Shown here piece after piece: positions 1 through 6,607 of a stretch of DNA of 6,607 nt. The position numbers were made by a program, and so were the translations under genes. Numbering within the stretch: position 1 is the stretch's first letter; each line of letters begins with the position of its first letter. The notes under the pieces were generated by a model. That model was not told the origin of the DNA, ran no database searches, and saw only the letters and a list, made by a program, of their open reading frames with translations. The stretch covers positions 1 through 6,607 of the forward strand of contig DVMB01000033.1 of the NCBI GenBank assembly GCA_018715225.1. The letters run 5' to 3'. Source of the stretch: Candidatus Onthoplasma faecigallinarum (GTDB lineage Bacteria > Bacillota > Clostridia > Christensenellales > UBA1242).

Positions 1-529
1 CCTCTTCAACTACATAATTGTTATTGGTAAATACGCATATGCTAGAAGCTATTTCCATTGCTTTTATGGCTATCTCTCTAGCGTCTAGATCTGTGTTCCT
101 GATCAAAGCCTTGGCAGCAGACAGTGCATAATTGCCACCACTACCTATAGCGCACACTCCGTCATCTGGCTCTACCACATCGCCTACACTTGTCAATATC
201 AATAGAGTGTCCTTATCTGCAACGATCATCATCGCTTCAGCATTGCCGTGAGGACCATTGCGAATGTTTTTTGCATATTCTACCGCACTACGCATCAAAC
301 TTCCGCTGTATTTGTTCAGCATCTTTTCAAATTCTTCACACATAGCGAATGCGTCTGCTGTGCCACCAGCGAAGCCCACCACTACTTTATCATCATATAA
401 TCTTCTAACTTTGTGTGCGGTTCCTTTTAGTATCACGGATTGACCCATGGTTACCTGTCCATCACCTGCAATAACAGTCTTTCCATTTTTCTTGACCGCA
501 ACAATAGTTGTCCCTCTAAATTGTTCCAT
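1..529 (-). CDS. hslV: ATP-dependent protease subunit HslV (ClpQ), partial at 3' end
   Basis: This encodes the peptidase subunit of the HslVU (ClpQY) protease, a cytoplasmic double-ring threonine protease fed unfolded proteins by the AAA+ ATPase HslU. Translating down from the ATG at 529 gives 176 residues before the window edge; the family is about 175-180 long, so only the last few residues and the stop are missing. The start MEQFRG-TTIVAV fits a short propeptide removed to expose the catalytic Thr (residue 7). Other family marks are AGDGQVTMG (21-29, with the conserved Asp at 23), the active-site Lys in HKVRRLY (Lys40), VGFAGGTADAF (51-61), AIGSGGNYALSAAKAL (127-142), DAREIA (149-154) and CVFTN near the end. 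One oddity: the Arg-rich RTDRxLRxLEA segment usual after the second helix is replaced by a different sequence at residues 88-97. It lies 10 bp after trmFO; hslU would be expected next, outside the window. Confidence 0.95.
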   Translation of the reverse strand, partial: MEQFRGTTIVAVKKNGKTVIAGDGQVTMGQSVILKGTAHKVRRLYDDKVVVGFAGGTADAFAMCEEFEKMLNKYSGSLMRSAVEYAKNIRNGPHGNAEAMMIVADKDTLLILTSVGDVVEPDDGVCAIGSGGNYALSAAKALIRNTDLDAREIAIKAMEIASSICVFTNNNYVVEE

Positions 530-534
530 ATTTT

Positions 535-540
535 CTCCTT
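535..540 (-). promoter_or_regulatory. Ribosome binding site of hslV
   Basis: The minus strand reads AAGGAG, five bases before the ATG at 529. Its first base is the last base of the trmFO TAA stop. This strong site fixes the hslV start and lets ribosomes finishing trmFO reinitiate nearby. Confidence 0.85.
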
Positions 541-1841
541 TAATCTTTCATTTTAGTCAATTCTTCAATTTCCTTTAATGAACGCAATCTATACATTTCG
601 TATCGTTTTTGCTTGTCTCGCTCATCAATAGGATTTAAAATACCAAAATTGGCATTAATTGGTTGAAAATTGTCAGTGTCCGCATTAATTAAATAATTGT
701 ACAACCCACCGATGATAGTATTTGATGAAAATTTTATAAGTGGTTTTCCTTCAATCATGCGAGCTACATTGATAGCACAATATAATCCACTGGCAATACT
801 TTCAACATATCCTTCCACTCCGCTAAGTTGCCCCGCTATAAATACATTAGTATTATTCTTGACACGTGAATATACATCTAAACATTTTGGAAAATTGACA
901 AAATGATTAGTATGCATCACCCCGTAACGCAAGAATTCTGCATTTTCTAGTCCAGGTATCAGCCTAAAGACTCGCTTTTGCTCAGGGAATGTGAGATTGG
1001 TTTGAAAGCCAACCATATTATACATTGTAGCACATTTATTTTCTTTTCTCAACTGAACGACGGCATAAGGTTTGTCAAAATTTCGTGGATTTTTTAACCC
1101 TACTGGCTTCAATGGTCCAAATCTTATGGCATCTACACCACGTTTAGCCAAAATTTCAATCGGCATACAACTCTCAAAAATGTTGTTCTTTTCAAATGAA
1201 TGTAACTGGACAGTCTTTGCCGTAATCAGTTCGCTATAAAATTTTGTATACTCATCTTTGTTCATAGGACAGTTGAGATAATCTGCGTCCCCTTTGTCAT
1301 ATCTTGCTTTGAAATATGCCTTGTTCATGTCGATAGATTCAGCCGAAATGATTGGCGCCGCCGCATCATAAAAATACAAAAAATCGGTGCCAATCAAATC
1401 TTTTAAGGCAAGGCACATCTTGTCAGTCGTCAATGGTCCTGTTGCGATGATTGTAATTGCATCTTTATCTATGCTTGACACTTCTTCGCTGTGGTAGATT
1501 ATATTTTTATTGTTCATTATTTTTGCAGTAATCTCTGCAGAAAATTTTTCTCTATCTACTGCTAGAGCCTGTCCAGCAGGCACTTTGTTTTCATAAGCGG
1601 TCTTTAATAATTCACTGCCTAATAGTGTAAGTTCTCTTTTGAATACACCAGATGCAGTGTTTTCATCATCACTTTTGAATGAATTGCTGCACACGATTTC
1701 TGCTAGGTCGTCTGTATGATGAGCGGGTGTTCTCGACTTTCCTTTAATATCAAAAAGATGAACAAGGTACCCCTTGTTCGCTAAATACAAAGCAGACTCA
1801 CACCCTGCCAATCCAGCTCCAATAATATTAATCTTCAACAT
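540..1841 (-). CDS. trmFO: Methylenetetrahydrofolate-tRNA-(uracil-5-)-methyltransferase TrmFO
   Basis: TrmFO makes 5-methyluridine at position 54 in the T-loop of tRNA, using methylene-tetrahydrofolate as carbon donor and FAD/NAD(P)H as reductant; it is the folate-dependent alternative to SAM-dependent TrmA, typical of Bacillota. The 433-residue length fits the family. Visible marks: N-terminal FAD-binding GAGLAGCESA (8-17); EIVCSNSFKSD with Cys51, matching the conserved Cys53 of the Bacillus enzyme; VDREKF (95-100); ATGPLTTD (133-140); YFYDAAAPIISAESID (156-171); FESCMPIEILAKRG with Cys225, matching catalytic Cys226 of Bacillus; IRFGPLKPVGL (239-249); and AGQLSGVEGYVESIASG (336-352). The ATG at 1841 places the FAD motif at the normal distance. 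The start lies inside the end of topA (14-bp overlap) with a modest AAAGG upstream, which suggests translational coupling. The older name gid refers to the same family; MnmG is related but much longer (about 630 residues). Confidence 0.97.
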   Translation of the reverse strand: MLKINIIGAGLAGCESALYLANKGYLVHLFDIKGKSRTPAHHTDDLAEIVCSNSFKSDDENTASGVFKRELTLLGSELLKTAYENKVPAGQALAVDREKFSAEITAKIMNNKNIIYHSEEVSSIDKDAITIIATGPLTTDKMCLALKDLIGTDFLYFYDAAAPIISAESIDMNKAYFKARYDKGDADYLNCPMNKDEYTKFYSELITAKTVQLHSFEKNNIFESCMPIEILAKRGVDAIRFGPLKPVGLKNPRNFDKPYAVVQLRKENKCATMYNMVGFQTNLTFPEQKRVFRLIPGLENAEFLRYGVMHTNHFVNFPKCLDVYSRVKNNTNVFIAGQLSGVEGYVESIASGLYCAINVARMIEGKPLIKFSSNTIIGGLYNYLINADTDNFQPINANFGILNPIDERDKQKRYEMYRLRSLKEIEELTKMKD

Positions 1842-3903
1842 ACGTACAGCCTTTGTTGTTGCATACTATGCTTGTTTTACCCTTGGCACTAAATTTCTTG
1901 AATAAATTTGCACCACACTTTGGACATTTTCTCTCTAGTGGAAGATCCCAAGAAATATAATCACATTTTGGGAAATTATCACACCCGAAGAAAAGTTTTC
2001 CTCGTTTGCTGTATTTTGCACTGACAACCCCGCCACATTTTGGACAGATGCCCGTCTCTGTAACTTGATTTTGTACTTGATTGATGTTCTTTGTATTCTT
2101 GCATTGTGGGAAGTTTGAGCATGCTAGGAATCTGCCGAACTTTCCATCTCTATACACCATCATTGCCCCACATTTATCGCATTTTATATCGCTTGGTTCA
2201 GGTGCAGATTTTGTAGTGGTACCTATTTCTTTACTTGCGATGTCTAGTTGCTTGCTGAAGTCTTTGTAGAAATTATCTACTATATCTTGCCACTTTGCTT
2301 TTCCTAGTTCGACATCATCAAGTTGCTTTTCCATATCGGCAGTGAATTTTATATCCATCACGTTTTTGAAATGTTCTTCTAGGTATTCGGTTACTTGCAC
2401 GCCCAATTCGGTTGGGACTAGATATTTCTTTTCTGTCTTTATGTAGTCTCTATTAAACAACGTCATGACAGTGGAAGCATATGTCGCTGGTCTGCCTATG
2501 CCTTGCACTTCCATCTCTTTGATCAAACTGGCTTCCGTAAACCTAACAGGTGGTTTAGTGAATTTTTGCTCTGTGATCAATTTCTCTTTATTTACAATTT
2601 CGCCTTCGTTTAATGCAGGAATGTTTATTCCGTTCTTATCATCTTCCTGCACCTTATAGACTCTAGTATATCCGTCAAAGATAAGTGCTTTTCCGCTTGC
2701 TCTAAATTTATAGTCATTGGCGAGAATATCTACTGTCAAACTATCATATTGAGCAAAACTCATTTGACTAGCCACAAAACGCTTGAATATCAATGTATAC
2801 AATTTCAAATATTGTTCTTCAATCTTGCCTTTTAGATATTCTGGCGTGTATTTCAAATTGATTGGTCTAATGGCTTCGTGAGCATCTTGTGCACTCTCCT
2901 TTGATGCGTATTCGTTGAATTTCTTTGGAGCATATGCTTCGCCAAAATTCTTCAATATATAGTCCTTTGCCATGAATTGTGCATCTAAACTGACACGAGT
3001 CGAGTCCGTACGAATGTATGTTACCAAAGCGGTCTTGCCCTCGCCCGCTATCATAACACCTTCATATAACGATTGAGCACATTTTGTATATGAATTCAAT
3101 GTCATCTTCAACTTGCTGACAGCGTCTTGCTGTAAACTACTTGTAATATATGGTGCTGGCGGTTTAGAGTATGTAACTTGACGTTTTACATTTGATACTT
3201 TGTATTCTGCTGTCTCGATTTGAGACAATATTTTATCTACTGCATCTTGATTTGGAATTTCTAATTTTTTATCTTTATATTGAATTAATTCTGCCTTGAA
3301 TTTGTCTTTGTCCTTTTTTAGTTCGGCTGTGATATTCCAATACTCTACTGGAACAAACGATTGAATTGCCTTTTCTCTGTCTACAATGAGTTTTAAAGTA
3401 ACTGATTGCACACGTCCAGCACTGAGTTTTCCGTGAATCTTTTTTGAAAGTAATGGGCTCAGTTTATATCCCATTATTCTATCCAAAACACGCCTACCTT
3501 GTTGTGCGTTGACTAGATCATAGTTAATTGGTTTTGGGTGTTGTATACTTTCTTGTACTGCTTTTTTGCTAATTTCATTAAAAGCAGTCCTTACCAATGC
3601 GTCTTTGTCTAGGTTCAGGATAGTCGCTAGATGCCATGCAATTGCTTCCCCCTCTCTATCCGGGTCGGTAGCAAGATATATGGCGTCCGCTTTTTCTGCT
3701 TGTTTTTTCAGTTCGTTGACTATTGATTTTTTTTCTGGAATTATTTCATAAGTAGGTTCGTATCCATGCTCTATGTCTATAGCAAAACTTTTTGCAGGCA
3801 AATCTCTTACATGACCTTTTGTTGGGAAAACAACATACTCACTACCTAAATATTTTTTAATTGTATCACGTTTACCAGGTCCTTCTATAAATACTAATTT
3901 CAT
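1828..3903 (-). CDS. topA: DNA topoisomerase I (type IA), three zinc fingers
   Basis: This enzyme relaxes negatively supercoiled DNA by single-strand cleavage and strand passage through a 5'-phosphotyrosine link. At 691 residues it matches Bacillota TopA. The N-terminal Toprim domain carries Glu7 and the metal-binding ATDPDREGEAIAWH (78-91; Asp80, Asp82, Glu84). Next come KLSAGRVQSVTL (159-170), the active-site TYIRTDSTRVS (295-305; nucleophile Tyr296, helper Arg298), AQDAHEAIRP (338-347) and GIGRPATYAST (468-478). The C-terminus has three four-Cys zinc fingers: Cys575/578/595/601, Cys620/623/641/647 and Cys660/663/681/686; the last ends five residues before the stop. The Toprim start reads FIEGPGK where the family nearly always has VESPAK or a close variant, so the residue after the catalytic Glu is Gly instead of Ser; all other catalytic residues are present. 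The ATG at 3903 has a strong ribosome site. The gene follows dprA after 64 bp and overlaps trmFO by 14 bp. Confidence 0.98.
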   Translation of the reverse strand: MKLVFIEGPGKRDTIKKYLGSEYVVFPTKGHVRDLPAKSFAIDIEHGYEPTYEIIPEKKSIVNELKKQAEKADAIYLATDPDREGEAIAWHLATILNLDKDALVRTAFNEISKKAVQESIQHPKPINYDLVNAQQGRRVLDRIMGYKLSPLLSKKIHGKLSAGRVQSVTLKLIVDREKAIQSFVPVEYWNITAELKKDKDKFKAELIQYKDKKLEIPNQDAVDKILSQIETAEYKVSNVKRQVTYSKPPAPYITSSLQQDAVSKLKMTLNSYTKCAQSLYEGVMIAGEGKTALVTYIRTDSTRVSLDAQFMAKDYILKNFGEAYAPKKFNEYASKESAQDAHEAIRPINLKYTPEYLKGKIEEQYLKLYTLIFKRFVASQMSFAQYDSLTVDILANDYKFRASGKALIFDGYTRVYKVQEDDKNGINIPALNEGEIVNKEKLITEQKFTKPPVRFTEASLIKEMEVQGIGRPATYASTVMTLFNRDYIKTEKKYLVPTELGVQVTEYLEEHFKNVMDIKFTADMEKQLDDVELGKAKWQDIVDNFYKDFSKQLDIASKEIGTTTKSAPEPSDIKCDKCGAMMVYRDGKFGRFLACSNFPQCKNTKNINQVQNQVTETGICPKCGGVVSAKYSKRGKLFFGCDNFPKCDYISWDLPLERKCPKCGANLFKKFSAKGKTSIVCNNKGCTYVED
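1850..1854 (-). promoter_or_regulatory. Weak ribosome binding site of trmFO inside topA
   Basis: The minus strand has AAAGG eight bases before the trmFO ATG at 1841. It lies within the last zinc-finger codons of topA. It is a modest match, so reinitiation by ribosomes ending topA probably contributes. Confidence 0.5.
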
Positions 3904-3908
3904 GTTTT

Positions 3909-3916
3909 CTCCCTTT
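3909..3916 (-). promoter_or_regulatory. Ribosome binding site of topA
   Basis: The minus strand reads AAAGGGAG five bases before the ATG at 3903. This is a strong, well-placed Shine-Dalgarno sequence and supports the start that gives the usual MKLVFIE N-terminus. Confidence 0.85.
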
Positions 3917-3930
3917 AATTAATGTATTTA

Positions 3931-3958
3931 TTAATATCATATTACCTATGATTGTAAA
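3931..3958 (-). promoter_or_regulatory. Possible weak sigma-A promoter ahead of topA
   Basis: In the 64-bp gap between dprA and topA the minus strand has TTTACA (3958-3953) and, after 16 bases, TATTAA (3936-3931). A better -10-like TATGAT lies at 3941-3936, but with only 11 bases from TTTACA, or 20 from TTGTTC (3967-3962). The gap is very AT-rich, so chance matches are likely. No hairpin followed by a T run is visible, so I see no terminator here. Confidence 0.25.
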
Positions 3959-3967
3959 ATGGAACAA

Positions 3968-5047
3968 TCACGCCATAATATAACTATTATTAGATGTATG
4001 AAGGACTAATCCAGACAATTCAAGATTGAACAAAATGGTGTTCAACTCACTAGCCGAAAGTTTCGTATGGTCCACTATCTCTTGAAAAGTCTTTTTTTCG
4101 GTCCTGATATAATTTAATATAATTTGTTCGGTCATGTCAAGTTGTATAGCAGAAGTTTTTTCATTCTTTTTATCAATATTTAGAGAAACAAGTATGTCAT
4201 CAGGGGTGGTTGTCATCGCTATCGGCACCTCTTTTATAAGAGCGTTAGTCCCTGACGAAGCTGGAGATGTAATTTTCCCAGGCACGACAAAGACATCCCT
4301 ATTGTAGTCTAGAGCATAATTTTTCGTATGCAATGATCCACTATTTAAAGTCGCCTCCGGGATAAGCACCCCACGAGACAGCCCCGCTATAATTCTATTT
4401 CTAAAAGGAAAAGAATAAGCCATCGGCGTAACATTTGGGCTGTTTTCGCTTAGTATTAGATTATTTTGTGTCATCTCTCTAGCCAAATGATAGTTTGACG
4501 CTGGATAGATATGGTACAAGCCTCCCGCTAAAACCGCTATTGTCTTTCCGTTTTGCTCCAATGCCGTTCTATGAGCGATGGTATCTATACCTTGAGCCAG
4601 TCCAGAGACTATAGTAATGTCATATTTAGATAATTCCTTTACATATTGCTTAGTAACAACAACTCCATAATCAGTTGGCTTTCTTGTTCCAACGACAGCA
4701 AAGCACAAACTATTTAATAGTTGGACATTCCCTTTGCAATACAGGCACAAAGGCGGTTCATCGATCTCACGCAACAAAAAAGGATACCTACTATCATTGA
4801 TTGTTATCATGATTATGCCGTCTTGGGTAAATTTTTCTATTTGAGCATCTAGGAAGTTGTCATCTAACAGATTGGACATCTTACTATATTCCATATCTGT
4901 CAAAATTGTCCTTAATTCCGGCTTGGATTTAAAAACCTTTTTGATATCTACACCTTTATCAAAACAACTTAAAATTTTTTTCTTTTTGTGATAGGTCAAA
5001 AATCCAAATAAATCTAACCAAATTATATTTCTATCATCTATATTCAT
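3968..5047 (-). CDS. dprA: DNA-processing protein DprA (Smf)
   Basis: DprA binds incoming single-stranded DNA during natural transformation and loads RecA on it; the gene is also widespread in species not known to be transformable. The 359 residues show an N-terminal helical region (1-70), then the Rossmann-like DprA core: PPLCLYCKGN (98-107), VVGTRKPTDYG (118-128), IVSGLAQGIDTIAH (146-159), AVLAGGLYHIYP (171-182), SENSP (200-204), FPFRNRIIAGLSRGVLIPEA (213-232), SGSLHTKNYALDYNRDVFVVPG (236-257) and SGTNALI (265-271). Residues about 306-359 form the C-terminal winged-helix domain (DprA_WH), complete to the TGA stop. The core motif usually read as SGSLITA is SGSLHTK here. The ATG at 5047 lies 5 bp after the comM stop with only a weak GGTG upstream, so translation is probably coupled to comM. 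The competence-related neighbour supports a recombination role; it does not show that the organism is transformable. Confidence 0.97.
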   Translation of the reverse strand: MNIDDRNIIWLDLFGFLTYHKKKKILSCFDKGVDIKKVFKSKPELRTILTDMEYSKMSNLLDDNFLDAQIEKFTQDGIIMITINDSRYPFLLREIDEPPLCLYCKGNVQLLNSLCFAVVGTRKPTDYGVVVTKQYVKELSKYDITIVSGLAQGIDTIAHRTALEQNGKTIAVLAGGLYHIYPASNYHLAREMTQNNLILSENSPNVTPMAYSFPFRNRIIAGLSRGVLIPEATLNSGSLHTKNYALDYNRDVFVVPGKITSPASSGTNALIKEVPIAMTTTPDDILVSLNIDKKNEKTSAIQLDMTEQIILNYIRTEKKTFQEIVDHTKLSASELNTILFNLELSGLVLHTSNNSYIMA

Positions 5048-5052
5048 AAAAA

Positions 5053-6585
5053 TTACACCATATACTTTTTGTCTAATGTTCTATATTGTATGGCTTCCAT
5101 GACATGCTGTTTTTCAATATTTTCCTTTCCGTCCAGATCTGCAATGGTTCGTGCCACCTTCAAAATTCTGTTGTATGCACGGGCAGAAAGATTCAATTTT
5201 TTAAACGCCAATTCTAATAGGTCGCTACTATCTTTGTCCAGTTTACAATATTGTTTGAATTCCTTTTCATTCATTTTCGCATTCGAATAGATGTTGCTAT
5301 CCTTAAAGCGATTGAGTTGTATTTCTCTTGCCTTGTTGACACGTTTTTTGATCTCACGGCTGGGCTCTTCTAGTTCATAATGTGCCAAGTCTTCGTAATT
5401 GATGCTGTCTACCTCAATATGTAAATCAATTCTATCTAGCAGTGGACCACTGACTTTCGACAAGTATTTATGAATAGCAGATGGCGTACATTTACATTGA
5501 TTCGTACTGCTTCCGTAATATCCGCATGGGCATGGGTTCATGCTGGCAACAAGGATAAAATTGGCAGGATATTGAACGGTCATAGCGTTTCTCGCCACTG
5601 TAATATATCCGTCCTCCATTGGCTGACGCAAAGTCTCTATAGTGCTCCTCGCATATTCGGGCATCTCATCTAAAAATAACACTCCATTATGTGCTAGACT
5701 GATCTCCCCTGGTTTTGCCTTCGCTCCACCGCCTGTGAGAGCGATCAGCGTCGCTGTATGGTGCGGACTCCTGAATGGGCGTTCAACGACAATCCCTTTT
5801 TTAGGATCTAATATCCCCGCTACGCTATGTATCTTAGTTACTTCCAAACTCTCTTCAAAAGTCAAATCAGGCAAAATTGATGGAAAACATTTTGCAAGCA
5901 TTGTCTTACCTGCCCCAGGTGGACCAATTAATAAAATATTATGTCCGCCGGCAGCTGCTATTTCCATGGCACGCTTGGCACTCGCCTGACCTTTCACATA
6001 CGCAAAATCATGTTTGAAATCATGCTCCCTTAGTGCTGACTCAAATGTTTTGCAATCATTTTTCTTTATTTCAATTTCGCCCTTTAGAAAGGATACAACT
6101 TGCTTTAAATTCTCGACAGGATAGACTTCAATCTCATCTATAAACGATGCTTCCATAGCATTATCTTTTGGAATAATGAATTTGTTATATCCCATTTGCT
6201 TTGCCGAAATAAGCATTGGCATAATGCCATTTAATTTGCGAATCTCGCCATTTAGACTCAATTCCCCTAAAACGACATAGTCTTTCACTGCCGCATTAGG
6301 CAACACCTCTTCAGCGACCAAAATCCCCAAAGCGATAGGGAGATCATACATACTACCTTCTTTTTTTGTATCCGCTGGGGCTAGATTGATGACTATTTTA
6401 TTGATAGGATAATTGAAAGTGCTATTTTTTATTGCCGCTTTTACCCTAGATTTACTTTCCTTTATAGCCGTATCAGCGAGTCCTACGACGTCATATCCTG
6501 GCAGTCCTGCGTTGATGTCCAATTCAATAACTACTGGGTAACCATTTATCCCATTCAAACCAAAAGACAAAATTTTTGCTAACAT
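5053..6585 (-). CDS. comM: ComM/YifB family Mg-chelatase-like AAA+ ATPase
   Basis: ComM is a hexameric AAA+ helicase; in Vibrio and Acinetobacter it drives branch migration to integrate transforming DNA, and homologues occur in many bacteria. From the ATG at 6585 it is 510 residues, the usual family length (about 500-515). The N-terminal ChlI-like domain covers about 1-170, with GLPGYDVVGLADTAIKESKSRV (27-48) and APADTKKEGSMYDLPIALG (69-87). The AAA+ core has Walker A GPPGAGKT (221-228), RPFRSPHHT (269-277), Walker B VLFLDE (302-307), SMNPCPCG (348-355) and LLDRIDLH (382-389, with Arg384). The family's cysteine cluster (Cys352, 354, 364, 366) is intact. The C-terminal helical domain has LSARAYNRILKVARTIADL (466-484). 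A longer reading from 6606 adds seven residues (MFVSRGI) but lacks visible upstream context; the 6585 start has a good ribosome site and the usual MLAKI-type beginning. The stop is 5 bp from dprA. Confidence 0.95.
   Translation of the reverse strand: MLAKILSFGLNGINGYPVVIELDINAGLPGYDVVGLADTAIKESKSRVKAAIKNSTFNYPINKIVINLAPADTKKEGSMYDLPIALGILVAEEVLPNAAVKDYVVLGELSLNGEIRKLNGIMPMLISAKQMGYNKFIIPKDNAMEASFIDEIEVYPVENLKQVVSFLKGEIEIKKNDCKTFESALREHDFKHDFAYVKGQASAKRAMEIAAAGGHNILLIGPPGAGKTMLAKCFPSILPDLTFEESLEVTKIHSVAGILDPKKGIVVERPFRSPHHTATLIALTGGGAKAKPGEISLAHNGVLFLDEMPEYARSTIETLRQPMEDGYITVARNAMTVQYPANFILVASMNPCPCGYYGSSTNQCKCTPSAIHKYLSKVSGPLLDRIDLHIEVDSINYEDLAHYELEEPSREIKKRVNKAREIQLNRFKDSNIYSNAKMNEKEFKQYCKLDKDSSDLLELAFKKLNLSARAYNRILKVARTIADLDGKENIEKQHVMEAIQYRTLDKKYMV
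5056..5059 (-). promoter_or_regulatory. Weak ribosome binding site of dprA overlapping comM end
   Basis: Only GGTG, eight bases before the dprA ATG and within the last codons of comM, resembles a ribosome site. A T-rich 5-bp spacer follows the comM stop. The weak site suggests coupling to comM translation. Confidence 0.35.
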
Positions 6586-6588
6586 AAT

Positions 6589-6594
6589 TCCTCT
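6589..6594 (-). promoter_or_regulatory. Ribosome binding site that decides the comM start
   Basis: The minus strand reads AGAGGA just before ATT and the ATG at 6585. The spacing is about right for initiation at 6585 and argues against the in-frame ATG at 6606. The remaining bases up to the window edge show no other feature. Confidence 0.7.
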
Positions 6595-6607
6595 TGAGAC
6601 AAACATA

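Noticed and set aside
258..906. Short plus-strand open frames at 258-443 and 697-906
   Set aside because: Both are antisense to well-supported genes (hslV and trmFO) and have no protein family features.
1834..2184. Repeated four-Cys units at the topA 3' end, considered as a tandem repeat or fused zinc-finger protein
   Set aside because: Three C-terminal zinc fingers are normal for bacterial topoisomerase I, and the units are diverged at DNA level.
3874..3970. dprA reads on for 31 sense codons if its TGA stop is decoded as Trp, hinting at a UGA-Trp code
   Set aside because: The DprA winged-helix domain is already complete at the TGA, the extension would run across the topA ribosome site and start, and the Trp codons I checked in topA and dprA are TGG.
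4107..4125. Short AT-rich near-repeat (ATATAATTTA followed by ATATAATTT)
   Set aside because: It falls in dprA codons for the winged-helix domain and is expected in AT-rich coding sequence; no further copies were seen.
5642..5989. Plus-strand open frame of 115 codons
   Set aside because: It lies wholly antisense to the Walker A/B core of comM, shows no recognisable motif and is explained as a shadow of that gene.
6586..6606. Seven-codon N-terminal extension of comM from the ATG at 6606
   Set aside because: The downstream ATG at 6585 has a proper ribosome site and gives the usual family length and N-terminus; the bases before 6606 are outside the window.

Overview
The window is a dense block of five genes, all on the minus strand, from an AT-rich bacterium. 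Transcription runs from high to low coordinates in the order comM (yifB) > dprA > topA > trmFO > hslV. The order dprA-topA-trmFO-(xerC)-hslV-hslU-codY is the classical Bacillota arrangement, known from Bacillus, and a comM gene just ahead of dprA is common in Clostridia. The AT-rich sequence, the purine-rich ribosome binding sites and a folate-type TrmFO fit a Bacillota member, probably a clostridial lineage; I cannot name the genus. The genetic code looks standard: dprA ends in TGA after a complete C-terminal domain, and the Trp codons I checked are TGG.

Layout: 5053-6585 encodes ComM, an AAA+ helicase of the Mg-chelatase-like family. Five bases later comes dprA (3968-5047), the RecA loader for incoming single-stranded DNA. 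A 64-bp gap (3904-3967), the longest non-coding stretch, holds the topA ribosome binding site and possibly a weak promoter. topA (1828-3903) encodes type IA topoisomerase I with three C-terminal zinc fingers. Its last codons overlap trmFO (540-1841), the tRNA m5U54 methyltransferase. Ten bases downstream begins hslV (529 to beyond base 1), the protease subunit of HslVU, nearly complete but cut by the window edge.

The spacing (5-bp gap, 64-bp gap, 14-bp overlap, 10-bp gap) and the absence of any visible terminator suggest one transcript, possibly reinforced ahead of topA. Functionally it pairs DNA uptake and recombination (ComM, DprA) with DNA topology (TopA), tRNA modification (TrmFO) and protein quality control (HslV). 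The genes share conserved order more than a pathway.

I found no mobile element, CRISPR array, RNA gene or sign of an undescribed system. The points worth a second look are local: a divergent, one-residue-shorter segment in HslV where the family normally has an Arg-rich motif, an unusual EGPGK Toprim motif in TopA, a variant nucleotide-fold motif in DprA, and the absence of xerC from its usual place between trmFO and hslV.
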